The position numbers and the translations under genes are program-made. Under the pieces are notes generated by a model. It was not told the DNA's origin and did no database searches. It saw nothing but the letters and a program-made list of their open reading frames with translations. 64,000 bases of DNA, taken from NCBI GenBank assembly GCA_030549335.1, contig CM060197.1, positions 49,193,654-49,257,653 of the forward strand, read 5' to 3'. Below are positions 54,721 through 64,000 of this stretch, piece after piece (within the stretch, counting starts at the first letter, position 1; the number at the start of each line of letters is the position of its first letter). The stretch comes from Pontederia crassipes (taxonomy: Eukaryota > Streptophyta > Magnoliopsida > Commelinales > Pontederiaceae).

Positions 54721-56108
54721 GATCATGCCAGGAGAGGGGGGTTGTAGCTCAAGCAGGCGGTCAGTGACTTATTGTATGTCACTAAGGGTCGTGAGAACAA
54801 AATTTTGCACCACTTCAATTCGTTAAATTTTTCATGATGAGCGAGGCCTTGTTGTTCCAAGTTATGAAATTGGTCCTTTAATGCCTGGATGTCTTCATGT
54901 TGCCGAGCGGTGGCTTCTGCAAGTTTGGTCACTTGTTCCAAATAAGGTTGAATTTAGCGAAGGAGGTAAGAGGCAGGGATTGTAAGGCATCTGGTGCAGA
55001 TGAAGAGGAAGAAGCAGCGACATGTCGTCTAATTGTTCTTGGGCCAGAGGAGCTCGCGCATAAAGAGTGTAATCTATCGTTAGGGGAGGAAGCATTGGGA
55101 TTGGCCGTGTGACTTGGATGGATTCGTTCATCCACCAGTTTCAGTCTTCTAAGATGGAAGATTGTTGGGGTTAGGCAGCTTGAACAGAGCTAAGGGGTCA
55201 GATTGTCGCCAAAAGTGCTGGCCATTAACCGTAAGAAAGACTCTTTCTTGAGTTAGAAAGTCCAGATCGGGTAGAGTTGCTGGTATTGGGTTGGTGTCAA
55301 CTAAGAAAACATAGTGTTCGGCAATTGGTGTGATACGATTTCCACAGAGATCTGGTTACACTCGCAGGTGGATTTCTTGAGTATACTTTGCATGAGAAAG
55401 GATGCAAGGTTGACCTCTGTGTTAGATAGGAGACACCAGATAATGAAGAGCTCATCGGCAGAGACTTGATCCATCTCATAATCATTCGGGCAGATTAAAA
55501 TAGTATTGGTGAGGAGAATGTGAAGGTATCGAAAAATAGGGTTTTTGAGATGTTGGCCGGCCAGTTGAAAGAGATTGTCGGTACGTCATCCTGTAAGTTG
55601 ATACCAGGCCTCAAAGATGAGAAAAGCAGGTGGAGGGGTTTTGTGGCCTATGATGGATTTTGATGTGGTCAAGGACACCGTCGTCGTCAATGTTAGTGGA
55701 GAACACTATTTCGATGAACTCTACGGCTACCTCTTTATAGAGATTTCAACATTTCCCGAAGAAGGGCAGAAGGCGTGATCGGTGGAGAAGAGTTCTTATG
55801 TCGTCAAACAAATCAAGAGACTCGAGGGTTGGAAAATCTAAGAACATGGTGGAGGAGAAATTTCTACACCTAGTATTCAGAACACGTTGGGCTTCTTCAC
55901 TATTTTTCGGCTGTTGCATGTTTGAAGTTCGTCGTAGGAGGCCGTTCAGATGTAGACGGTGTCTGATGGATTCTGAAGAGCTGTTGGTGTCGGAATTAGA
56001 CGATGTCCGCGTACGCTTCATCTTGCGGCCGATTCTACGATGCTTCAGGCTTAGGGCAATCCTTGGATGCGCTGAGAAGGGTAGAGGGATTAGGGATTGA
56101 AAAGTCAT
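54721..56108 (-). pseudogene. Athila ORF3 (putative plant transposon protein) pseudogene
   Basis: Lies after integrase, in the place where Athila elements carry an extra ORF of unknown or env-like role. It starts MTFQSLIPLPFSAHPRIALS at 56108, with a serine-rich segment and TMFLDFPTLESLDLFDDIRT. The middle is broken by stops. The C-terminal end near 54820-54945 reads EQVTKLAEATARQHEDIQAL followed by KDQFHNLEQQGLAHHEKF, a likely coiled coil. I see no clear signal peptide or membrane helix. Plus-strand frames in this stretch are shadows. Confidence 0.6.
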
Positions 56109-56329
56109 CGTGTGGGTGATGTGCAGTGGATGTTAGGAAAAATAGTGGATTATGTGGAGAATCGAGGCGTCGCTAGCGTGGTCGTGTGGGATTGAAAAAG
56201 TTGGGCAGTTTGGTAGATATTTTTAACCTTGTGTGGGTACTGACGTGGCTGATGACCATTTATTTGGTTGGGTTGCCTCCCTATAGCGCCTTTTTTTAAA
56301 GTCATTGGCTCGACCTTGCGGCTTTAATT

Positions 56330-57600
56330 TTAGCGCTCCGGTTGCGGTTGCAAAACTTCCTTGAACATTTCTATTTCGGGATTATAGTGTTTCAACCTTT
56401 GTCCGTTGACTTTAAAAGTTTTTGAATTGTTGTTTTTTATGTCCACCGCTCCGTGAGGATATACTCTTTCAACTGTGAACGGTCCCGACCATATAGTCCA
56501 CAGCTTTCCTAGAAAAAGTCATAATCGGGAGTTGAACAACATAACTTGGTCGCCTTCCTTATGGTCCTTTTTTCAGTATGTGAATATCATACCATTTCTT
56601 TGCTCATTTTTTTTGAAAAGCCAAGAATTGTTGTAAGCATCTAATCTCAATTCCTCTATCTCGTTGAGCTACAACAATCATCTGACAGAGGCTGCTTGAA
56701 AGTCGTAATTGAGTTCTTTGATCTCCTAGAAAGCTTTGTGTTCTAATTCCACAGGTAGGTGGCAGTGCTTGCCATAAATCAACTTGAATGGTGTCGTTCC
56801 TGTCAGTGTTTTGTATGCAGTTCGGTATGCCCATAATGCTTCATTGAGTTTCCTACTCCAATATTTTCTTGTTATTGAGATTGTCTTCTCTAAGATCATT
56901 TTAATCTTTCTATTCGAAACTTTTGCTTGCCCATTGGTTTAAGGGTGATACGCGTGTAGAGACTCGATGTTCGACTCCATATTTAAGCAATAAGTTTTCA
57001 AGACTTCGTTCAATAAAATGTGAACCTCCATCGCTGATGACCAACTTAGGGACCTCGAATCTTGGGAAGATAGTTTCTTTAAAGAGCTTAATAACCGACT
57101 TTGAGTCTGCTATGATTGTAGGAACTGCTTCAATCCATTTTGAGATGTAATCTACTGTCAGAAGTATGAACTTGTACCCACATGAGGGCGGGAAGGGTCC
57201 CATGTAGTCGACTCCCCACACATCAAATATTTCTATTTCAAGTATAGGCTGTTGGGGTGCTTCATTTCTTCTGCTTATATTTCTAGTTCTTTGACAAGCA
57301 TCATAGGACTTCACGAAATTGATTGCATCGTTGAATAGAGTAGGCTAGTAGAAACCAGTTTGAAGAACTTTAGAGGCTGTCTTCTGATATCCTCCATTAC
57401 CGCCATAAGGAGATGAATGGCACACTCGTAGTATGGAAAATTGTTCTTCCTCTGGTATACACCTTCGATATATTCCATCAGCACATTTTTTAAAAAGAAA
57501 TGGCTCATTCCAAAAATAATGTTTGATGTTAGAAAAGAATTTCTTCTTTTGTTGATAAGATAAATCAGGTCGTAAGACTCCTAAAGCTAAGTAGTTGGCA
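56330..57600 (-). pseudogene. Integrase, Athila element, catalytic Glu changed
   Basis: The N-terminal zinc region is weak (57311-57508, CHSSPYGG in a shifted frame; CDACQRTRN near 57295). The core has VWGVDYMGPFPPSCGYKFIL (first Asp) and PKLVISDGGSHFIERSLENL (second Asp). The third catalytic position reads NGQAK (Lys codon 56921-56923) where a Glu is needed. The C-terminal part is frame-shifted: LPPTCGIRT piece (~56770), then [20 protein letters not shown] and [14 protein letters not shown] near 56380-56530, the usual end of the Athila polyprotein. Confidence 0.82.
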
Positions 57601-57679
57601 TAGTCTGCGAACCATGGAAATTGTGCTTTCTGAATTGAAAATAATTGGTCATCACGAAAGGAATCATTAATAGCTCTAT

Positions 57680-58110
57680 AATTTCCAGGATTATTTTCCT
57701 ACTCTGAAAGTTGGAGCCGAGAGAGGTGATCAGCTACTTGATTTTTTGCTCCCTTTTTGTCTTTGATTTCTAGATCAAATTCTTGTAGCAGAAGGATCCA
57801 CCTAATCAGTCTAGGTTTGACATTTGTTTTAGAAATCAAGTATCGGATGGCTTGATGGTCAGTGTATACGATGACCTTAGAGCCGACTAAGTGGGATTTG
57901 AATTTATCCATTGCAAACACAATTGCTAGAAATTCCTTTTCTGTTGTGGCATAATTGATCTGTGTTTCGTCTAAAGTTCTACTAGCATAGTAGATCGTGT
58001 GTTGCTTCTTGTCTTTCCTTTATCCTAATACTGCTCCAATAGCTTGATCACTGGCATCGCACATGATTTCAAAGGGCAGAGACCAATCTGGCGGTTGGAT
58101 GATTGGGGCT
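57680..58110 (-). pseudogene. RNase H domain, Athila element
   Basis: [18 protein letters not shown] (~58060), [20 protein letters not shown] (~57920), [20 protein letters not shown] (~57855), then [20 protein letters not shown] and [11 protein letters not shown]. Catalytic Asp, Glu and Asp positions are kept. One in-frame stop follows the first block. The [15 protein letters not shown]...ADHLSRL ending is characteristic of Athila-lineage elements. Confidence 0.88.
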
Positions 58111-58126
58111 GTCGTGAAAGCTCTTT

Positions 58127-58960
58127 TCAGAGTGTTAAAGCTTTTAGGTAATCCTCATCGAATATAAATTCTGCTTCTTTAGATAAGAGTTGTGTTAACG
58201 GCCTCACAATGAGGGAAAAGTCTTTGATGATTCTTTGATAAAATCCAGCATGACCAAGGAAACTTCTGATTCCTTTGATGTTAGTAGGTGAGTGCAATTT
58301 TTTAATAACTTCTGTCTTAGTTTTATCAACTTCAATGCCCTTGCTTGAAATAATGTGTCCTAAGACTATGCCTTCTTGTACCATAAAATGGCATTTCTCC
58401 CAATTCAACACTAAGTTAGATTCAGCGCATCTCTGTAGTACCTTGTAGAGGTTGTGCAAGCAAACTTCGAAAGTGGTGCCATACACTGAGAAATCATCTA
58501 TGAAAACTTTCATTATGTCTTCGATATAGTCAGAAAAAATTGACATCATGCATCTTTGAAAGCTTGCTGCAGCATTGCATAGCCCAAATGACATTCTCCT
58601 ATATGCAAAGGTTCCATATGGATATGTAAAGGTGGTCTTTTCCTGATCATCTGGGTTGGTGAATAGGGATCTGATGAAATCCAAAAAATTCATCTAAATA
58701 GCAGAAATAGGAGGGATTCGCCAGTCTTTCTAGCATCTAATCAAAGAAAGGTAGGGAAAAGTGGTCCTTTCGGGTGGCTTTGTTTAACTTCCTGAAATCA
58801 ATACACATCCTCCATCCTATGATAGTTCGTGTGGAGATGAGCTTATTTGAGTCTATCTTTATTACAGTCATTCTACCCTTTTTTGGCACGACCTATATGG
58901 GGCTCACCCATTGACTGTCTGATATGGGATAGATGATTTTGGCATCTAAAAGTTTAATCA
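58127..58960 (-). pseudogene. Reverse transcriptase, Athila element
   Basis: Upstream blocks SQWVSPI, VVPKKGRMTV and WRMCIDFRKLNKATRKDHFS (58750-58930) are interrupted by stops. A frameshift near 58670 leads to an open 188-codon frame with TFTYPYGTFAYRRMSFGLCN, AASFQRCMMSIFSDYIEDIM and the catalytic VFIDDFSVYG (Asp-Asp at 58493-58498, intact), then GHIISSKGIEVDKTKTEVI and a thumb/connection segment. The catalytic core is the best kept RT of the window, but it cannot be made as one protein. Confidence 0.9.
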
Positions 58961-59441
58961 CTTCATTTTTTTACTACTTCTTTTATTGTTGGATTAAGCC
59001 TTCTTTGTCCTTCAACAGATGGTTTGAAATCATTTTCCATGTGAATTCGATGCATGCAAATACAAGGATTGATTCCTTTGAGATCATCCTATAGCCAATA
59101 ACATGCTTGTAGGCTTTTAGCTTGTCTAATAGCTGTTGAAGTTGACTGAATTTTAAGTTCGCGCTGACAATCATTGGATAGGTGAAGTCTTCTCCTCAAA
59201 ATTCATATATAAGGTTTTGAGGAAGTTTCTTCAACTCCGGTTTCAATGGTTTCTTCGAGCTAGATTGTTGCACGAGCTTAATAGGTTGATTCTCTTGTGA
59301 GTTGTCTGGATGTTGTATCTAATTTGGGAGCATATGACTTGTAAGAATCTTAGATTCCTCTTCTTCTGTCCATAATGATGATTCTTAAGCTTCGAGAGAT
59401 ACTTCTAAAGGATCAGAGATACGAATAATTGATGCTACCTT

Positions 59442-60050
59442 CTAGATTAGGGGATCTACTTGCTCAGGTTGGAGGTGATAATCATCCATGTCCGGATAGT
59501 TGATAATTTGATTCAATCGAAATTCCACCGTATCATCACCTATTTGAAAAGTAAGATGACCTTGTTTGACGTATATTACTGCTCCTGCAGTAGCTAGAAA
59601 CGATCTTCCTAAAAGAATGGGAGTTTGATTGTCTTCATCCATATCTAGGACCATGAAGTCAACTGGTATGTAGAAATTTCCTACTTTAATTGGTATGTCT
59701 TCCAAAATTCCTTGTGGCATTTTTATGGATCGATCCGCCAATTAGAGAGACATATTAGTGAGCTTAATATCGCCCATTTAAAATTTCCTACATAATGAAA
59801 GAGAAATGACACTTACAGAAGCACCTAAATCGCATAAAGCCCTTTGTATCCTTCTGTTTCCAATTTCACATTGCATAGAGAAACACCCAGGGTCCTTGAG
59901 TTTCGAAGGTAGTTTGTTTTGAATTACAACACTAGCTTCAGCAGTTAGTACAATGGTTTCATTTTGTTGTATCCTTCTTTTCTTTGATAAGATATCTTTG
60001 AAAAATTTTGCATAGGCATGCTTATCTTGTATGGCTTCGACGAAGGGTAC
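59442..60050 (-). pseudogene. Aspartic protease region, Athila element
   Basis: The block ALCDLGASVSVISLSL carries the active-site Asp (codon 59829-59831) in the Asp-Leu-Gly form usual for Athila. After a stop the frame 59442-59741 continues with DRSIKMPQGILEDIPIKVGN, MDEDNQTPILLGRSFLATAG and a LTFQIGDDTVEF end. Together these cover the protease fold. Confidence 0.8.
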
Positions 60051-61351
60051 ATTAATATAGAGCTTCTATAGCATTTCAACGAACTTGCCGAACTGCTGAT
60101 CTTGTCTGAATTTCTCAAGAGCTTTAGGGAATGGTACCCTATTAGAATAGCCAGGAGATCCTTTTGAAGTATGTCGCTTGGCTTCATTCTGCTCCTTTAG
60201 CTTAGCTTCTGGTTGAACTGCTTTATCTCGTTCTGAAGCTTCTATGTTTTCCGGTGTCGTGACTTCTAATTTTGTTCTCTTGGTATTTTCAATTGTTTTC
60301 CTACTTCTCAAGAATATAGCTTGAACTTGTTCTTTCGGGTTCTTCTCTGGTTGTCCAAGTAGAATTCTCGGTTGTCTTGAAGATGATGCTGCCTGTTGGG
60401 CTATCTATGTTTCAACATCTTGTTATGAATGGAGAGGCTTTCGATTTTCTCAAACATCTTTTGCATCAGGGTATCTTATTTTGGCATGTACTTTTCCATC
60501 ATTGATTCAAGCTTACTCGTAGAAGATGGTCCTGATCAGGCGAAGAGTTTTGAGGTTGTGTTCTTTGATTGAATATGTTTTGCCAGGCAGGAACTTGGGC
60601 TTGCTGATGGTTATCTCTGTACAAAACTACGGGTTATTTTTCCATCCAAGATTAAAAGTGTTGGAGTACTGATAATTATTAGAAGGACCTATCATGTTTG
60701 CCTGATGTTGATGTCCTTGTTGCTTCAGTAGTTCAAAGTGTATAAAAATATGATCGGATGAACCACATATTTCACAGCATCTGGTTATCATATTAACAGT
60801 AGGGGTAGCTTCGTTGAGTCCTAGTTTACTGATTGCCTTCTGAACAATATATTCTACCTTAGAAGAGAAATCTTCACCATCCAGTCGTGTTTAAGTGAAA
60901 GCAATTGGCTCGTCGGACCTTGAGTGAGCTAAGAAATGTTGATTCCTTGTTATTATTCTATCAGTTGGTGTGCTTCATCTACATTTTTCTTTATAAACAC
61001 ACCATCAACAGCATTGTCGAGTGCCATCTTTGAAGCATAATTAAGTCCATTATGAAAGGATTGGACTAAAATCCATTTGCTCAAACCGTGATGGGGGCAC
61101 AATCTTAGCAATGTCTTAAACCTTTGCCAAGCTTCATACAATGTTTCATGATCTTATGGTTGAGGTTGTTCTTGTTGTTGAGCCATCATCTCTGCTCCTA
61201 AATCAGAATTCAGTTCGATTTCTATTGATTGAGTCCTACTTCTTACTTCAGTCAGAGGTGTTCTATTCTTATATTCTTGCACTCTTCTTTTGAAAGTTCG
61301 ATTGATTTCAAGGTCTAATTCAAGTAGTTATCTACGAGTAGTTCTAGGCAT
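60051..61351 (-). pseudogene. gag, Athila element
   Basis: Starts at ATG 61351 (MPRTTRR, then a stop at codon 8). The capsid region near 60953-61141 reads MYEAWQRFKTLLRLCPHHGL, the usual Athila gag core, and ends VDEAHQLIE. A zinc knuckle near 60740-60780 reads CEICGSSDHIFIHF; the final Cys is replaced by Phe. A charged segment (EASERDKAVQPEAKLKEQNE) and PFPKALEKFRQDQQFGKFVE at ~60090-60250 lead into protease. Many stops. Confidence 0.8.
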
Positions 61352-61451
61352 ATACTAGTCCCTAAAATCAAAGGATTAAAAAGAATTCAACAATGAATAT
61401 TAAGAGATTAGATAACAAAAGATTTAAATAAAGAGCAATTATCTAAATCCT

Positions 61452-61469
61452 TGGCAACGGCGCAAAAAA
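61452..61469 (-). other. Primer-binding site, tRNA-Asp type, Athila element
   Basis: The minus strand reads TTTTGCGCCGTTGCCAAG next to the 5' LTR. The GCGCCGTTGCC core matches the tRNA-Asp primer site typical of Athila/Tat elements, with a changed base at the first positions. Confidence 0.75.
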
Positions 61470-61471
61470 CT

Positions 61472-62577
61472 TGACGTGAACTTTATGTGGATATGAATTT
61501 CTCGCACCAAAAGCAATTCTAGTCGTGTTTAAATTTTATTCTAGAGTTCACACAACTGCAAGTGCACAGGTCGAGTAGAAATCCCGAGTGTCATAAGCCC
61601 GTTGATTTAGATCGGTTATCAATCTATTTATATCTCAAAAATTATCACAAAAAATTTAAGAAGAAATCAGATAAAACAAAACAATGATTTATAGGAAAAA
61701 CAAAGAGAGAATTAAAGGAAATTAGAATATAGGAGAATATATTCCCATGTGATGAACTCGTTGAAGCTATTTCATCTTAGTTCTCATCTATCAGTCAAAT
61801 GATCTTTCGATCTTGCTGTGCGAATCAATTACTCTATCTATAAACTCGCCGATCTCTTTTTGAGCTAACAAAGTAATAGCCGTTAAATATTAGACTAGGA
61901 CAGACTGGTTAGTCGATCTCCCATCCGAACTAAAAGAAAATGGTGATCTCTCAATCTTAAATTACCAATCCTTCTATCCTAATCTGGGCAATTAGAATGA
62001 ATCTAACACCACTAGTCACTATTATGAACTCTCGCCTCACAATAGATAAAACAATGGACCTCTCAGTCTCTAAAAATCAACAAACATCATATTACTGAAA
62101 ACGCTGCGAGTGAAAGCAATCAGCCCCTTCTCTCGAATGGAACCGGTTAATAAAAAAATAATAGATTTATCGACCTGATTGACATTGGATGCAAATAATA
62201 AGGTTGCAATGTATCAAGCAAATAAAAACTAGGGGTTAGAAACACGACATCAGAGAACTAGAATAGCAGCATCAATAAGGTATCATCACGAGGAAATCAA
62301 AATGCCTTTAGCTCGACATAGGTTTCGACAAAATCAATAATTCTCCCCTTGGCATTCTTGTTCTTCTTCCTCCTTTCCTTCTTTTCTTCCTTTTGCCTCC
62401 CTTCATCCTTTTCTTTCTCCTTGTTAAGAATTCAAAATTTGAAAAGTAGTTAGTCCCCTTTTTACTAGTTCAATTCCACTACCAATAATAGGTAAAAAGT
62501 GTTTCAAATATAATAAATTTTTATATTGATCTAGTGGATTTAACTTTAGTAATTATGAGAAAAATAAGGGATGATCA
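61472..62577 (-). repeat. 5' LTR of the Athila element
   Basis: 1106 bases, TGACGTGAACTTTATGTGG...GGGATGATCA, collinear with 52678-53784 with scattered single-base differences. Confidence 0.92.
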
Positions 62578-63740
62578 AAATTTTAGCATGAGAGACATGT
62601 AATCACTATCATCATACATTTAGTATGGCATTCATAATAATCATCCATTCAATTCATAGACATATAAGTGAAGTGCACTTACCATAATCATTGCCTTCAT
62701 AACTTTCCTCAGAGTTGCTTCGTAACCCTTTTGGACTTTCACTTGCATGGGACATCATTTCATTCGATCGATCATTGACCCTTTCCATTAACATTATATC
62801 TTTCGATATTTGTAATTTATATCGTTACTCACTCAATAGGCTAGTTAGGCCTCGGAGACAATGTTCCCCTCTTATCCTAAGGTGACATCAAAATACACAC
62901 ACCGTTGCCAATGTGTGTAATGATCATTCTAGATTCTCGCCAGAGGGCGATGTCGAAATGACACATCGTTGTTGATATGTGTAACGATCATTCCGGATAA
63001 AATCCGATAAAGGGCTATAGATGGTCAACATGTAACATCATCAACAACTGAGTTTATTATGCATTTCAATCAACAAATAATTATGTCGCTCAATCTTCAT
63101 ATTTTAGCCCAATTACAGTGGCAACATGCATATACGTATATATAGGTGTTTATACGTTCAACAAACATCAATACATACTATTAATACTTTGAAAATAATA
63201 TTTAAAATATCATATACTATCTCTAATGTCGGTCACGGCCATGAAACAAGTTGTCATGGCCATGACAGCACCCTGAAAAGACTACCTTTAGGTCACGGTC
63301 GTGCCAACACCTTATCACGACCGTGCCATGATTTGTCACGGCCGTGACATTATCTGTCATGGGTGTGATGGATTGCATCATGGACATGGCCATGATACAA
63401 CTTTGGAGTTCCGTCGCCCAATCCGAATTTTCATGATTTTTTATCCAAATTTGGAAAAAAAATGATGTATAACCTAATGAATCATTGTAGGCATATTTTC
63501 GATTAAAACATAAGAACATTATTAAAACAATATTAAAGGGCAACAATAAACATATTAAAACATTCGATTTCAAAGACTAATGTTCATCCCCAAATCTTGA
63601 ACAATAAGAACATATGAACCCTAACTATTAGAATCTCATTATAAAACTTGTACATGGCATAGATCAAATCATGAAAACCAACACATGGATAGATTTAATG
63701 ATTTCCATGAACAAGAATTCCTCAATCACAATCCTAGGAG
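62578..63740 (-). repeat. 5' LTR of Tekay element 2, second part
   Basis: Resumes with TTTAGCATGAGAGACATGTA exactly where the left part broke, and follows 47520-48300 and 3900-4640. Palindromic cluster at 63230-63395 includes an exact GTCACGGCCGTGAC (63335-63348). Its outer edge is unclear. The frames at 63126-63573 run across the cluster and are not genes. Confidence 0.8.
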
Positions 63741-64000
63741 TCGTTTGGTGCATTACCGATTTAATTAACTGGTAGTTTAGATCACCACTTAAATAGATTA
63801 TCACTATTTAAATTACCGGTAATATCACATTATAATTTTTTGCAAGCATTGATAATATAAATCATGGCTAAAATAGTTAGAGAGCAAATTACCAAAATAT
63901 CCCCAAAAATTATTTTACACGTTCATCATATAGTATCCTAAGTAAATAAAGAAAAAAATAGAAAAGTGAATATAAATAAAACAAGATGAATAAAAAATAA
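63741..64000. other. AT-rich end of window, possible start of a DNA-element insertion
   Basis: GTCGTTTGGTGCATTACCGA at 63748 and the AT-rich sequence after it recall short plant DNA elements that begin with a GTTTGGT word. The other end is outside the window, so no inverted repeat can be checked. No gene. Confidence 0.25.

Larger units (their letters stand above)
52678..62577 (-). mobile_element. Athila-type Ty3/gypsy element, complete in structure, inactive
   Basis: 9900 bases with LTRs 52678-53784 and 61472-62577, both TGACGTGAAC...ATGATCA, and a perfect target duplication AAATT (52673-52677 and 62578-62582). The host LTR continues on both sides. Minus-strand order: tRNA-Asp primer site (61452-61469), gag, protease, RT, RNase H, integrase, then a third ORF region, as in the Athila lineage. 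Stops and shifts lie in every gene. The LTRs are very similar to each other, so it is younger than the Tekay element it sits in. Confidence 0.93.
46957..63740 (-). mobile_element. Tekay-type gypsy element 2, decayed, with two nested LTR insertions
   Basis: A minus-strand element: 3' LTR at 46957-48310, integrase, RNase H, RT and protease between 48311 and 52119, then the 5' LTR at 52120-52677 continuing at 62578 to about 63740. Gag and primer site are missing: protease runs directly into LTR sequence near 52120, so a deletion removed them. A 1.56 kb solo LTR sits in the integrase and a 9.9 kb Athila element in the right LTR. Same lineage as element 1 by its pol, but with a different LTR. Confidence 0.85.

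Noticed and set aside
55798..56100. Plus-strand 100-codon frame rich in Arg and Cys
   Set aside because: Antisense to Athila ORF3; nothing recognisable and the element is on the minus strand.
1..64000. A novel defence, biosynthetic or signalling gene cluster
   Set aside because: Apart from the ankyrin gene, every coding trace belongs to gag, pol, LINE or CACTA families. No set of linked host genes is present.

Overview
The window is nuclear DNA of a flowering plant. It is AT-rich and almost entirely transposable elements. The families that show this are a copia element with an initiator-tRNA-Met primer site, Ty3/gypsy elements of the chromovirus (Tekay/Del) and Athila types, an RTE-clade LINE, CACTA and hAT DNA transposons, and a plant-type ankyrin gene with short introns. 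I cannot name the species. There are no bacterial operons, rRNA genes, CRISPR arrays or organelle inserts that I could see.

Layout. 1-2152: LTR of a gypsy-like element that enters from outside the window. 2153-3649 and 6608-12665: two copies of one ~1.5 kb segment carrying a CACTA end; the second copy is split by a 4.6 kb gag-only copia element (7362-11953). 3650-5640: LTR and gag debris. 5641-6936: 3' part of a CACTA element. 12666-14551: a (CTT)n tract and the first three exons of an ankyrin-repeat gene. 15247-35777: a nest holding a decayed Tekay-type element (15247-24309, with a hAT-like insertion in one LTR), its tandemly duplicated LTR plus flank (30001-35777, with an RTE LINE inside), and mixed LTR fragments between them. 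36338-36520: a candidate downstream exon of the ankyrin gene. 37320-46088: a tandem duplication of an LTR-bearing segment; its second copy carries a 3.34 kb solo-LTR-like insertion. 46957-64000: a second Tekay-type element whose integrase is broken by a solo LTR and whose right LTR is split by a complete 9.9 kb Athila-type element (52678-62577).

No element looks able to move by itself. Every pol region has stops or frameshifts, and several catalytic residues are replaced. The value of the window is its history: because segments and LTRs occur in two or three copies, five insertions can be checked against an empty copy in the same window, four of them sharply, and target-site duplications can be read directly. 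The only likely host gene is the ankyrin gene, with GC-richer exons. Its membrane (PGG) half is not found; the gene is either split by the ~20 kb nest or truncated. I found no convincing new molecular system. The most unusual signals are palindromic GTCACGGCCGTGAC-like clusters shared by several LTR families, a nearly pure Trp-to-stop spectrum in the LINE, and a solo LTR built of degenerate ~190 bp repeats.
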